This document shows positions 44,170-57,100 of a stretch of 64,000 nucleotides of DNA, piece after piece. This DNA comes from Ascaphus truei (taxonomy: Eukaryota > Chordata > Amphibia > Anura > Ascaphidae), in the NCBI GenBank assembly GCA_036426205.1, contig CM071573.1, positions 48,359,022 to 48,423,021 on the forward strand, in the 5' to 3' direction. Within the stretch, counting starts at the first letter, position 1; each line of letters starts with the position of its first letter. The notes under the pieces were generated by a model, which did no database searches, had not been told where the DNA came from, and saw nothing but the letters and a program-made list of their open reading frames with translations. Both the position numbers and the translations under genes were made by a program.

Positions 44170-46430
44170 GTAAACACAAATAATAAAAAACACAGTTAAA
44201 ATTATGTGAATTAAAAAATCTGTTGGAAACATTACTTGCAAGCTAAAATTCATATTATGTTGTTTATTGAGCTCTGTAAACTCTGGGCACCTAAGACAGG
44301 GCCTACATGCGGTGCAGGGAGTCCCCTTGCCCCCCTGTGTTCTGTTGGGTAATGTGGTGTCTGTTGTCACTTGGTTAATGATGTCTCTGGGCAGTTCTGA
44401 AGGTTAGTAACAGCTGGGTCAGATGTTGCTGGAGGAATGCTTAGCAGATAGGGCAGTGATTGGCTAGTAGGGGTTGCGCACAAGATAGGTAGGGGTTCTG
44501 ACAGAAAATGGAATGGGTATATTAGGAGGAAGCTTGGGCAGGGGGGCTCACATTCTACATATCAGTAGATAGAGGCACCATTTCCCACAACACTCCCCAC
44601 TCCTCCGCCCCATATAGAAATTTTTTACAGATCATGTATGCGTACTTGCGCTATGCGCTCAGAAAGGAGTCTACCTCCTTACGCATGCGCGCTATGAATC
44701 GTGTTTTTATGGCAATCCAAAAACCTTTAAATAGCTTTGCTTCTGGAGGGAAACGTGCGTAAAGCACGTAATGACGTCATTAGCCTCCATTATGGAGCTG
44801 TGTTAGTTATCAGTGTTGCATCTGTTCAGGCTTATCTGAGTAAGTTACTTATATTTTATTATACTACATCATCTAGATATTAATTACAGGAGCGTCATTA
44901 AGCTTTATTTAGTGATTCCTCGTGATGGGCTTCTACTGTCTATCACTGGTGTAGCTAATGCTCGCGTGTAGCCATATGGTTTAAGGCAGGCTTATTTCAG
45001 CTTGTCAGCTATGATTGTATATATCATATTAGCCAACTCCCCTTTAGCTTGTTATATTTTTGCCTGATATATTTACATTTATTTGTTGTTTGGTATTTGA
45101 TGTTATTAGTACATTTTTGTATACTTCACATATACCTTTTTATATGTTTGGGCAACACACAGCTCCTGTTGTACCTCTCCCTTATGGGGGAAGAAGGGTG
45201 CTATGGTGTAATATCTTTATCAGCCACACCTCACTATAACTAAAATTTGTACCACCTATCTGCTCTTTAGTTAGTTTTTAATCAACATCATTAGCAAGGT
45301 GTGTTACTGTGTTCTGCTTCCAGTACTGATGGCTTTTTGCCTTCATTGCTGAATAAAGCCATATATTTCCCACATCTGGCAAGCATTTGACTATGTCAGA
45401 GTGTTTATAAATAGGGACTTTTGGGCTTATCGCTTCACTGGTTGATTGATTTTTTTTAATTACTGTTATAATCACATTCGGTAATATATGTTTTATGTAA
45501 AAACTAATTAAAAGTTATACTTTACACTCCATGTGATGTGCATTTAAGTGAATTTTCTTCAATGCACACTGCCCAGTGTTATCATCACTTTACTGAGTCA
45601 CTTTCGGTTCACAGTTTGCACTCACTCATTATTATTATATTCATTTATTAGTATGGCCTCTGGTTGATCACTCCATATCACCACTCCTTTTACAACCCCC
45701 CCCCTAGAATTAAAAAAAAGCAATTACATAAATAGCGCTATGAAACACGTAGAGTGTACAAACTGCAGACAAAGGGAGAGAGGATCTGAGAGGAACCGCT
45801 GTGCAGTGCTATCCTCTCACACAGACACACATGCAGGCTGGGAAACACAGTGATGTCATCAGACTCCGCCTCAGACACGAAACGGCACACCAAGTGAAGT
45901 GGAGGGAAGCCAGCACCGGAAGGCGAGGGACCCCCAACACAGCACAGAGGGACATCCCAGAAGCAGATCACTAACAGGCAGAACTTCAATCATTACAAGT
46001 GGAGGCTTGGACTTCCTTAAACCCACCTGCCTGTGGAGGACTTAAAGAGCCCGGGGAGCCTCACTGTTGACTGAACTATTCATGCAGATGAGCATTTTTT
46101 AGACACACTCTCTGAGTGCATTTACTATTGCTTTATAATCTAGTTAAGTTTTTATTTATTATTAAAGTTTGGCTATTTTCTGATGCTGCTGTTCTCCTAT
46201 GTGCTTTTATCACAATATACAGGTACTTATTTGAAGAGACTCAGGGTTTCCCTCCCACAAGAAGCAGCAAGCAGACAACAAGAGTCACTATACTTTCTCA
46301 CTTTTGGACCACATCTTTATATTTATATAAACTTTGCCAGGAGACTTAACAGTATGTAAAAAAGTTTCCTCGTTGCAAGATTGGAGCAAAACAATGAGAT
46401 AATATTCAAACAAAACTCCTATATGTATTT
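44170..46430. other. Intronic stretch with unassigned repeats
   Basis: Includes a GC-richer part near 44630-44780 (GCGCTATGCGCTCAG, CGCATGCGCGCTATGA). A segment near 45735 (GCGCTATGAAACACGTAG) recalls the 3' half of the hammerhead-like motif at 41.45 kb, but CTGATGA is missing. A block at 45770-46060 also looks repeat-derived. No exon found. Confidence 0.4.
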
Positions 46431-46612
46431 ATAAAATGTTTTACCAGGAAGTAATACATTGAGAGTTACCTCTCATTTTCAAGTATGTCCTGGGCATAGT
46501 TAATATGACAAATAATACATGGTTACAAATACAGTTACATAAATGAACAGGGTATACATTATATACAATACATTGCATGCACAGTTAGAGAAGATGTATA
46601 TTATAGGCTTAA

Positions 46613-47447
46613 TCAGTTACAGACCAGATTAAAATGTGAGACAGCCTTAGTTTTGAAAGAACTTAAACTGGTGTTGGATGTGAGAGTCTCCGGTAGGTTG
46701 TTCCAGTTTTGGGGTGCACGGTAAGAGAAGGAGGAGCGGCCGGATACTTTGTTGAGCCTTGGGACCATGAACAGCCTTTTGGAGTCAGATCTCAGGTGAA
46801 AAGTGCTGCATGTGGTAGGGGTGAGGAGCTTGTTCAGATAGGCGGGTAGCTTGCCCAGAAAGTATTTGAAGGCAAGACAGGAAAGGTGAACTTTGCACCT
46901 AGACTCCAGTGATGACCAATCTACTTCTTTCAGCATTTCGCAGTGATGTGTGTTGTAGTTGCATTGGAGAACGAAATGACAAATTGAATTGTAGAGGGTG
47001 TCAAGTTTGCCAAGGTGGGTTTGGGGTGCCGAGCCATATACTATGTCTCCATAGTCGATAATTGGCATTAGCATTTGCTGTGCAATACGCTGTCTGACCA
47101 GCAGGCTTAGAAAAGGCTTTGTTCCTGTAAAGTACACCTAGTTTGGCATAGGTTTTGGTCAGGGTATCAATGTGCAATCCGAATGTTAAGTGGGAGTCAA
47201 ACCATATGCCCACGTATTTAAAACTAGTAACAGGAGTTAGGGTGGTGTTAGCGTTGGTTCTGATCTGGAGCTCAGTCACTGGAAGCTTTAAAAATGTAGT
47301 CTTGGTCCCAAATACCATTGTTACAGTCTTGTCAGTGTTTAAAAACAGTTTGTTTTGGGAAATCCAGTTTTCGAGTTTCAAAAAGTCAGACTGAAGTATG
47401 TGTTCAAGGTCAGAGAGACTGGCTGTGTGCATATAGGATTGTGTCAT
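46613..47447 (-). pseudogene. LINE post-RT C-terminal region
   Basis: Two overlapping frames. The first has LENWISQNKLFLNTDKTVTM and SFKYVGIWFDSHLTFGLHI. The second has MLMPIIDYGDIVYGSAPQTH, CEMLKEVDWSSLESRCKVHL and RSSFSYRAPQNWNNLPETL. The RAP..WN.LP motif is typical for the C-terminus of CR1/L2/Rex1/Jockey-group LINEs. Confidence 0.9.
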
Positions 47448-48499
47448 CTACATACATGTGTATTGAGGCTTCCTTACAAGCTGTGGGAAGATCACTGATG
47501 AACACTGAGAAGAGTATGGGCCTCAGAACAGAGCCTTGCGGGACACCACAGGTAATATCCAGGGGGTTGGATTTAGAGCCCGAGATGGACACATGTTGGG
47601 ATCTACCTGATAGGTAGGACTGAAACCAGTTTAAAGCATGCTTCCCCAAAAGCCTTTGCAAAATCTAGGAATATTGCACCAGTGAGTTGACCCCGTTCCA
47701 TTCCACACTGGATTTCATTGCAAACTTTTAGCAGGGTAGTTACGGTAGAGTGTTTGGGGCGAAAGCCAGATTGGATTTTGCTAGGGAAATTTGTCTTGTT
47801 ATAGTAATCGCTTAATTGGGAGTGGACACATTTTTCCATGACTTTGGATAGGATTGGGAGAAGAGAGATTGGCCTGTAGTTTGAGACAGCGTTTTTGTCC
47901 CCACTTTTGAAGATTGGGACAACTCTGGCAGTTTTCCAGGTCTTAGGGATATGGCCTGCAGACAGGATAGAGTTGACTATGGAAGCAATTGGTTTGGCAA
48001 TTGCTGGGGCACCAAGTCTTAGCAACCTAGATTGTAGCAAGTCAGGTCCACATTGGCTGCTTAGTTTTAATTTGAGGAGCGCTTGTGTAATCTCCGCTTC
48101 GGATACTGGGCCAAATTAAAAATTGTGGGCAGTGTTGGGAGGTGGTGGGGCTATATGGGTACTCCCAGGATGAGATTCAGGTTTGTGGTTTGGGTTGCGT
48201 TTCGCTAATAAGTTAGTAGCACACCACACAAAGTAATCATTGAATGCATTTGCAATGTCAGTGGGGTTTGTCAGAGTAATATACCCCTTAGTAATATTAC
48301 TTGGCTGTTGATGGTTAGAAGGCTGGAATATGTTGTTTATAACCTTCCAGAAGTTAGCTGGGTTTGATGTATTCTGGAGGAGATTGTCAGAGTAATATTG
48401 TGCTTTTGCATGCCTTGTTTGCCTTGTGCACATGTTCCGCAGGCATCTGTAGTGATTGAGATCCTTGGCAGTGCCAGTTACTTTGGAGCTTTTCCACAA
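47410..48499 (-). pseudogene. LINE reverse transcriptase region
   Basis: Pieces in order: RQTRHAKAQYYSDNLLQ with FWKVINNIF (linker), VVPIFKSGDKNAVSNYRPIS (finger), SGFRPKHSTVTTLLKV, and AIFLDFAKAF (palm A). A frameshift follows, then NWFQSYLSGRSQHV, CGVPQGSVLRPILFSVFI and MYVDDTILYA (palm C, YVDD). The GSVLRP in place of the usual GSVLGP is a likely decay mutation. Confidence 0.9.
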
Positions 48500-48743
48500 G
48501 GCATCCCTGAACTGGTAGAGTGCTATAAGGTCAGGTGTAACCCATGGAAGGTGGGCACCCCGTACCCTTATTCTGCGTAGTGGAGCATGGGTATCGCAGA
48601 GTTTTAAGAACTCTGATTGGAAATAGTTGAGCGCAGAATCAGTGTCGGGAATTAAATCGATTTTGTGCCAAGGGCAGTTGGTAAGGTCATCCAGAAACTG
48701 TTGTGGGTTAAGGTTTCTAAATGTTCTAGTGAGGCTTAGAACT

Positions 48744-49813
48744 TTAGGGCGGTTTAATTTTCTTTACACAGTACACTATTGCATGGTCACTGAAAATGTC
48801 AGGAAGGATGCCAGAGGATTGGATTTGAGGAGAGAATCCAGTCAAGCAAGGAATGGTTGTGCGATTTCTGGTTTGTCCGTGTGGGTTGGGGAATGAGTTG
48901 CGATAGGTTAAGCGATTTGATTTGTATCTGGATTTTGTTGTTTTTAGGGTCAAGCCAATTGAAGTTAAAATCCCCAAGAACTAGCAGCTCACTCTTCTCA
49001 TTCAGAAAGGAAATGGAACCAAGAAACTGGGTGATATCAGTCAGGGATGGTAGAGGGGCTTTAGGGGGGCGGTAGATGCCAACAAGCAAGATGGGCTTAG
49101 AAAAAGGGAGGAATATTCTGCCAACTAGGATTTCAAAAGAGGATGGGCTTGGGGGGCAATTTAACAGTGTAAATTGTAAAGTGTCTGCAATATAAAATAA
49201 CACCCTTCCTCCTCTCTTTGACATATCTCTTCTAGAAATGGAGTATCCCTGAATGGCAATATGTGCATCAGGGGTTTTATGGGTTAGCTATGTTTCTGTA
49301 AGAACAATGGCTTTTGGTTTATTCATAAGGCACCATGCTCTTAGTTCATCCAGTTGGGGCAGCAGACTCTGGATATTTATATGGGCGACAGATGTTTTGG
49401 AATTTGAAGGGGGTATTCTCAGGGTTATGGGACAGAGTTGTAATGGGAGGGCCTGGGTTAGGTTCAATATCACCTGCTAAAGAGAGTAATAGTATGAGTA
49501 GAAATTTGAGTAGTTGTTTGCAAGTTGTTACTTTATGATGTTTGCCATATGAGTGTGCGGTGGTTGGTGTGCTGGTTTTCAGGGTTCTCCACCAACATTC
49601 AGTAGATAGTGCAAGGCTTTTCAGTAATCCAGGGTGTATGGTGATGTTGGGCGTGGCCCAGGAGGGGGGAGTTTGAAGTGGATAGAGAGAGTAACATTTC
49701 AATGAGGCCACGAGAAAGAACAAAGTGGAGATAAAAAGCAAGTTCATTATGCCAGAGCTAGGTAATGCTGCATGGAGCTGTTTTGAGCCAAGTGTGTGCA
49801 GACTAGACAGCAA
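48744..49813 (-). pseudogene. LINE ORF start with 2A-like motif and endonuclease
   Basis: The first frame (49813-49346) has two hydrophobic stretches. The second, LLKFLLILLLSLA, leads directly into GDIEPNPGP (49448-49474), the consensus end of 2A ribosome-skipping peptides. After a frameshift come AHINIQSLLPQLDELRAW and VLTETWL-type endonuclease start, then LLVGIYRPPKAPLPSL, LVLGDFNFNW (GDFN) and FSDHAIV (SDH). Similar 2A-like motifs have been described in CR1, L2, Rex1 and Crack LINEs of aquatic animals and amphibians. Whether this copy would skip is untested. Confidence 0.85.
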
Positions 49814-50199
49814 GGGTGTGCCTTTACCTTGTCAAATGTTTTTCTGAATAGCAATGCTTTGGTCTATGCAGTGGGCTGAGTTAGTAGTAGTGCAGGAGGT
49901 AGTTGTGTGCAGTCAGTGTTGGGAGAGGCTGTAGTGAAATAAGTTGTAAAGGGGTGGGGGGTTAAATTGTGCAGGCAAACAAGTGTGGGATCATAATGTG
50001 GTCATATAAGCTCACCGTTTGTTGCCTTGAGTAGAAGAGTTAGTAGAAAGATGAAGTCCCCAGTCACCTCTAGTCAAACTATAGTCTAACTATATATTGT
50101 CACTTAAAAAGCTCACTTTAAAAATGCCTCACTATATAATGCCAATGCAGGGGGGGGGGGTATTGGTTTTATACAGCTAAAGCAGTCACATGACCCTCC

Positions 50200-51420
50200 C
50201 CAATAAATCAGCTTGTTCCAGTTGGTCAATTAGCAGCACACAGTTAAAAAAAACACCTTTTGATACTCAAACATACCAAAATATCAATACTACAGGCCAG
50301 TGGGTAATTCTTTTAAAACAGGACTTGTTGCAGATCAGGGACATAACTGTGAAGAGTATGCCCCTATGAGGTCTATGTATCAATGTACTGAAAAGTGTGC
50401 TTTAATGCGCCACTCCATTTTTTGGGAGCAGAGCTACAGCATATGTAAGAACAGTTTCCTACATTTGATGTTGTGTGATAGACTTGCTACACTTCAGATG
50501 TGGATAAAAAACAAAAAAACATGGCACAAAGAGCCGGAGACTGTGATACATCTCATTACAATCTGTTTACCATGTAACTCCTTCCCAACTCCTCCTACGG
50601 ACACTCCCAATGGAACAAGCTAAAAAACATTTGCGCACCCCTGAAGCATAATTAAGAATGTATCAGATTCCATCCAAGTGAATGAACGTCAATGCAATTT
50701 TTTGCACCAGGATACTTGGATACATTTCCACCTACAGCCCCTTTTCAACATAGTGAGAGGTGCATTAACACACAGTCAACAATGCATTCACTTTTATTCC
50801 CGTGAATGGAAGCTCATATATTCTTAATTCTGCTTTACTTTGCTTCCTTTTATATTGAATATGTTTTTTTTTAGTAGGTATTTGTGTTCTTTCCTCTCTT
50901 GAGAGCACCCGATGAATTTTGTTAGTCATCTATTAATGTTTCTTTGGTGCAATTTTCATGCAAAAAATGAAAAAATCCTTTTGCTTGCATTGGGAATTTT
51001 TATTTTATTCACTTTGGTTATTTATTAAGTCTCCCAGCGGCAAATTTGGGGCAAATAAACTGCATCTGGTTTATTAAGGAAACCTATTACCATTAAAACC
51101 AATGGGATTTTCTTGAGAGTTCCCCTTGTTTTGCAGCTACAGTAGGAAACTTTGATAAATGATTTAATTGATGCATTTAATTTTTTTTCTGCAGAATTGT
51201 ACCAAATGTAAAATATTGAAATATTGATACATTTTCCCATTGATTGTTTTTGCCTTTTTGTTCTGTCTGTTGATTAAAACTATTTAAGCAAAAATACCTT
51301 TTGTAGTCAGTTCAGTTCTCTTTACTTTATAAAGATGACTGCAAACCTAAATTACTATTCTCAGAATGTGGAAGTACTGTATTTATAAACTTCTTATTGA
51401 AATATTTTAAATATACTTTA
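50200..51420. other. Intronic AT-rich stretch, nothing recognised
   Basis: No element with clear ends and no exon seen apart from the ELYDDV exon that follows. Confidence 0.4.
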
Positions 51421-51421
51421 C

Positions 51422-51485
51422 CTGGGCTCACACAATCTAGGTTTCATTTGGTCTGCAATTGATTCTACGTCATCATACAATTCGT
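51422..51485 (-). CDS. ELYDDV tyrosine-motif exon, module 1
   Basis: A 64-nt exon, acceptor ATTCCTTGCAG, donor CCCAG/GTAAAG. With G from the 60129-60241 exon it forms Asp, then encodes ELYDDVESIADQMKPRLCEP and two bases of Ser. (E/D)xYDDV is the signature phosphotyrosine site of FYB-family adaptors, used by SLP-76 and Src-family SH2 domains in human FYB1. Its size and phases match those of 35400-35463. Confidence 0.9.
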
Positions 51486-51489
51486 CTGC

Positions 51490-54180
51490 AAGGAATAAAT
51501 CAACATTTTTATTATTTTTCATATTTGTTGTAAGAAACTAGCAGAAAAAAACAACAAGCTGCTTATCAGGCAAAAAAAAAAACCCAGTCATTGGACAATA
51601 TCAGATGCGTGCCCGCAAAAAGCGTGTGACCACACACAAAATCAGACACACAAAAATGATGGAAAGCAGCACTCACTCACTCAGTCTGACTGTTTTAGAA
51701 GATTTTTGTGTTTCGGATATATTCATGTGCAACACAACGCAAGCGATGATGTCACCACGTTTGGCGACACAGACATTATTCTGCATTCCACTGACAGTTA
51801 AGGAGGTCACTTCCAGTTTGCAAAATGCCATGTCGTTGCATTAATTACTGGGAGTATAAAATACACTACTGTTCCTGCTGTCACTCACCGACCAGACGTA
51901 GGGCCCTGGGGGCCAGAGACATTGTGCCGCCTGGATGCTCTTGAAACTTAAAGTGCTTATACTGGGTTATTTTTTAACACAGGTTCAGTTTTTTCCTTGC
52001 AAGGATATTCTAATCTTGTGAGTTTAACCGATGGAGTGCTGCTATGTTTCAAGGTGTTGCTTGCCTCTTTTCCAGGGGGTGAGAAGCATATTACCTTGCT
52101 TTGCTGCTAGGCCACTGGCTTAACCCCTGAGTGTTATCAATGTTTATAGAGGAGACCGACCCCTAGCTCTCTGGGAGCACTAAACATCGTACGAATAACG
52201 TTATTGGGGGCAGATCATCACCATGATCACCACAAAAGGAATGACATGGTCACAAAGCCAGAAAGGTGTGTCGGAGGCCCCAGCACTGCAATAATTAATT
52301 AGAACTCCCCATTTTTTTCTAATATATTATCTGATCCAAAGGGTCTCCTGGAACTGAACTCTGGTACTCACAGGCCTGGGGACCCGCTGTTACTTGCAAT
52401 ATTGTAGATTATTATAAAGCATGCCTAATAATTGAGTTTATGGCTCATATTTACTAAGCAGTCCTCTGGCATTAGACATCATCTGTTGCTGCAAGACACC
52501 TTGCAGCCCTTTGACTTAAATGGGCTCTAAAATGTGTCCTCCAGCGCCAACATGTACCTAATTGCAAAATACTCCTTAAATATGGCCCTATATTGCAACT
52601 TTCATTGGTCACCTCAGCAAGGCAGACCTAGGCAGCTATATTATCTTCCCAGACAAGTATTCTTGTGCAGAGATTAAAACCTCAGCTTCTGGGGCATTTC
52701 CACAGCTGTAAGTAACAAATATGATAATGTTAAAAAGAAAAATCAAACCGTATAGGCAACTGACAGGTTTTGGAAGGTACAACTGTTATGCAATCTAATA
52801 CAAATATTATAATGCGGTGACTGGGGAGGGGACAGAGTTGAGTTCCCAGGGAGACGGGCATTGCTCCCCATTCCCAGGGTCACTTAGAAAGCCCCCCACC
52901 CCCCCCACCCCCCAATTGGCATGAAAATGATATCTATGGGATGGCAATAATTTGAGAATCCATTTTTTTTCCAAGAAATGTTATGGGTCATTTTTGGAGG
53001 GATTATTATTGGTTTAAGGTTATGGCATCTATTTAAAAGTCTGCAAAGTAGGCTTTGCTGTGTTTTTCTCCAAATATTTGCTAAGATCCTGTGAAGATCC
53101 CTTTACCCCTATAAATAAAGCATGAAGGGGAAGCTAAAGCTGTTTCAAGACATTTGCTAATATAGTCATTAGAATGTAAATGAGTAATGTTTGCCAAATT
53201 AGGTATTCACATGCTATTCAATAATCTCTGAAGAGCTACAAAAATGGGCTTGCACCCCTCTGGTTCAGCTGTTTTTTTCTCCAACACTCCGAGTGGCAAA
53301 CAAGCCTATTCAGTTATCTATATTGTACCCAGGATATACAGATGTAGGAGACGCTATTGCACCAGTTACTGCGTGAAAGCGAGCCAGGCATGGGTCCCTG
53401 CGCTATTTTAGAAGACATTTAAGTGATGCATGTGTCGCGTCACAAAGCGCAATCCAGATCATGTATGCTATACATCATTATTGTCACCAGGTGGTATTGG
53501 GTGTAAACTCTATTGCGCCTAAGTGCAGTTTGTTAACAGCGTCCGCCATTATACGCTGTATAATCTGCACAGTGGTGCAGGGGCACCAGACTTTTTATAT
53601 ACAGCACGGGTTCCCTTCTGAACACTTTCACCATACTTTCTGTCGTTGTGCATTTGTTGCTACAATTATAGCAATTGGAGCACTCACTAGCCTGTGCAAT
53701 TACACTATGTATTACAAACTACAGTAGATTTTTACGGATTGTACTGTACAGTTTTTTCACTACTGGCCTGTTTGGTTTAATTATACAATTATATGTATAA
53801 AACATTAATTTAAATAGTGTGTACTGTTATAAATGTACAGTAACTGCACTGGCTGCACATGTACTGTGCAGTAGTTTTGAAAGTACATCTTTGAGATGAA
53901 CGTTTAATTTGTAGAGGGTGATTGCAGTAAGTAATCCCTTCACTTTATTATAATCACTCTTCTTCTCTGAGGAGCTGCTCCTATTGTTCTGTCAACAGGG
54001 TTGGGGTAGGATTGTGTGTGGTTTGTAATAGAACTATATTGTAGCTGACAGCCCTATACAGTTAATAACATTCAATGCTGATTCAAAGCCAGCAAACAAA
54101 TTTAAACGAACTAATTATGGATAGTTTTATATTTAACTAACAGTACGTTATCTCGACTTATGTACAGTACAGTACACACT
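51490..54180. other. Intronic stretch without assigned features
   Basis: C-rich run at about 52893-52915. Around 53700-53890 the sequence is rich in GTACTGTACAG-type palindromic words, also seen at 59170-59440. A 88-codon open frame at 53461-53727 has no recognisable domain. Confidence 0.4.
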
Positions 54181-54187
54181 GTTTTTT

Positions 54188-57100
54188 GTGTACCTAGTAA
54201 TTTTTTTCCCATTGTCTAAAGTATGTTGGAAAGAACTAGGATGGAGGGGGGAGGGACAAGAAACACAAAACGAAATACATAGAACAGATAGGGATGGGGA
54301 AATAGCAAGGGGTTGTGGAGGTAGAATGGGGGCAAGTAGGAGTTTGGCAAGCAGCGAGACACCCATATTAAATATAGATAATACTAGAAAACTTCTAAAT
54401 ACTAAATCCAATTGGAGTAGAAAGGCAGGAGCAGATAAGATAATAATACAGAATGAAAAAAACAAACTTAAATGCATGCTTGCTAATGCAAGAAGTCTGA
54501 CTGATAAAATGGGTGAGCTTGAATTAATAGCTACAAGGGAGCAGTATGATATCATAGAAATTACTGATAATTTGAAACAATGTAGAAGTAATAACAAATA
54601 TTCAAGTCCGGGAACATTTGGGTAACAGTGATCATAACATGGTCACATTTTAAATAAATGATCAAAAACAACATTAATTGGGTTCGACAAAGACTTTAAA
54701 CTTTAGAAAGGCAGATGTTAATAAACTGAGGACTAATCTGCAAGAAATATATAGGGATTATATTTTTGCAGGGAAAAATGTGGAAGATAAATGGGCAGTC
54801 TTTAAACCATTGTTAAAGATGCACACTTACTGTTCTGTATCAAATTAGCAAAAATGGATAATGAAAAAAAGATTGCAATAGAAAGTAAGATCAATCCTAA
54901 AAAGTTATTTAAGCACCTTAATAACAAAACTAAAATTAGAAAAGAAAATATAGGACCCTTTCAGTGTGAGATGGGAAGGCAGATTATTGGAGATAAGGGA
55001 AAAGCAGAGGTATTAAACACATTCTTTGCCTCTGTATTTACCAGGGAAGATTCAATTGCAATAATAGTGCTGCAGGAGGAAGCCAAAACCTCTATATTAA
55101 CGAACAATAGGCTAACTGAGGAAGAAGTGCTTAGGCGGCTTGATAAAATAAAGTAAATAAGGCACCTAGCCCAGATGGCATACGTCTTAAGGAGATATGT
55201 TCAGTAATAGCCAAATCATTACATTTAATATTCAAGGATTCCATTGCGACAGGCTCCATACTACAAGATTGGCGTAAAGCAGATGTGGTGCCTATATTTA
55301 AAAAGGGAGCTAGATCACAACTAGGAAATTACAGACCTGTAAGCCTTACATCAATAGTGGGGAAGCTACATGAAGGTTTAGTTTGGGATAATATTCAGGA
55401 ATACCTAACGGAAAATAAAATTATTAGTAATAGTCAGCATGGATTTATGAAGGATAGGTTGTGCCAAACTAACCTTATTAGTTTCTTTGAGGAGGTAAGT
55501 AGGAATTTAGATCAGAGTAATGCAGTTGATGTGGTCTACTTAGATTTTGCAAAGGATTTTGACACGGTTCCACACAGGTATAGTGTACAACAAAAAGAAA
55601 ATTGGACTCTGTAAAAATATTTGCATGTGGATTGAAAACTGGTTGAAAGATGGACAACAGAGAGTTGTCATAAATTAATTTTTTTCAGGGTGGGCTAAAG
55701 TTGAGAGTGGAGTACCTCAAGGATTGGTACTGGGACCACTGCTTTTTAACTTGTTTATTAATGACCAAGAAAAAAGAGAAACACAAGAGCGCACCAAGAT
55801 GAGAGATATAAAGTGTATTACCAACAAGATAAGATAGCAACCCCTTACATGAATAAAAACTTTAATATTCCCCGATCTCGACGATAACTTCTATGGTGGG
55901 GCATCACATGAGGTGTACAGGGGCAGTATCAGTCCTCAGAAATCAGTCCCGCGTGCTGGGGCTGTCTCTGTAGCGCTGTCAGACCTCCACGAGTGTAAGC
56001 GTGGCTGAAAGCGTAGCGCGCATGCGCAGGAAAAGAAGTCCTCTGCAGCTGTCCTTGGGATGCCTGTCCGTTTAGGTTATAGTAATGCAGTTGATGTGGT
56101 CTACTTAGATTTTGCAAAGGCTTTTCACACGGTTCCACACAGGGATAGTGTACAAAAAAAAGAAAATTGGACTCTGTAAAAATATTTGCATGTGGATTGA
56201 AAACTGGTTGAAAGATGGACAACAGAGAGTTGTCATAAATTATTTTTTTTCAGGGTGGGCTAAAGTTGAGAGTGGAGTACCTCAAGGATTGGTACTGGGA
56301 CCACTGCTTTTTAACTTGTTTATTAATGACCTTGAGGTTGGCATAGAGAGCAAAGTCTCCATCTTTGCGGATGACACTAAATTGTGTAAGGTAGTAAAAT
56401 CAGAACAGGATGCAATTTCTCTCCAGAAGGACTTGGGTAGACTGGAAACTTGGGCAGGTATATGGCAGATGAGGTTTAATAAAGATATGGTACATGTAAG
56501 GTTATGTATTTGGGAAACAAGAATAAACAGGCAATTTACAATTAAATGGGGATAAATTAGGAGAATCCTTGATGGAGGAGTATTTAGGAGTGCTTGTAGA
56601 CAGCAGGCTTAGCAATAGTGCTCAAAGTCACGCAGTAGCTGCAAAGTCAAACAAGATCTTATCTTTCATTAAATGGGCAATGGATGGAAGGGTAGTAAAC
56701 ATAATTATGCCCGTTTATAAACCATTAGTAAGACCATACCTTGAATATGGAGTACAATTTTGAGCACTACTCCTTAGAAAAGACATTATGGAACTAGAGA
56801 GTGCAGAGAAGAGCCACCAAATTAATAAAGGGGATGGATAATCTTACTTATGAGAAGAAGCTAACTAAATTAGATATGTTTACTTTAGAAAAGAAGCGAT
56901 ATGATAACTATATACAAATATATTCGGAGACAGTACACAGAGCTTTCAAAATAATTATTCATCTCAAGGGCAGTACCAATGACACTGGGTCATCCCTTAA
57001 GGTTGGAGGAACTTTAAGAAAGAGATTTCACCAGCAACAAAGGAAAGGGTTCTTTACAGTAAGGGCAGTTAAAATGTGGAATTCATTTCCCATGGAGACT

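Larger units (their letters stand above)
46430..49830 (-). mobile_element. LINE of the CR1/L2/Rex1 group, broken
   Basis: Read from 49830 downward: hydrophobic N-terminus with a 2A-like motif, APE endonuclease, RT, post-RT tail, and a 3' UTR ending near 46430 (shared with the fragment at 35595-35652). Coding pieces lie in several frames with frameshifts but no large deletion, so a near-complete consensus is readable. The 5' UTR may extend to about 50200. It is inserted in the intron between the 44.1 and 51.4 kb exons, on the same strand as the adaptor gene. Confidence 0.9.

Noticed and set aside
45720..45760. GCGCTATGAAACACGTAG as a second hammerhead
   Set aside because: Contains GAAA and CACGTAG but lacks CTGATGA upstream and stem II pairing.
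53461..53727. 88-codon open frame
   Set aside because: No domain, no splice context, and it lies in sequence rich in palindromic GTACTGTAC words.
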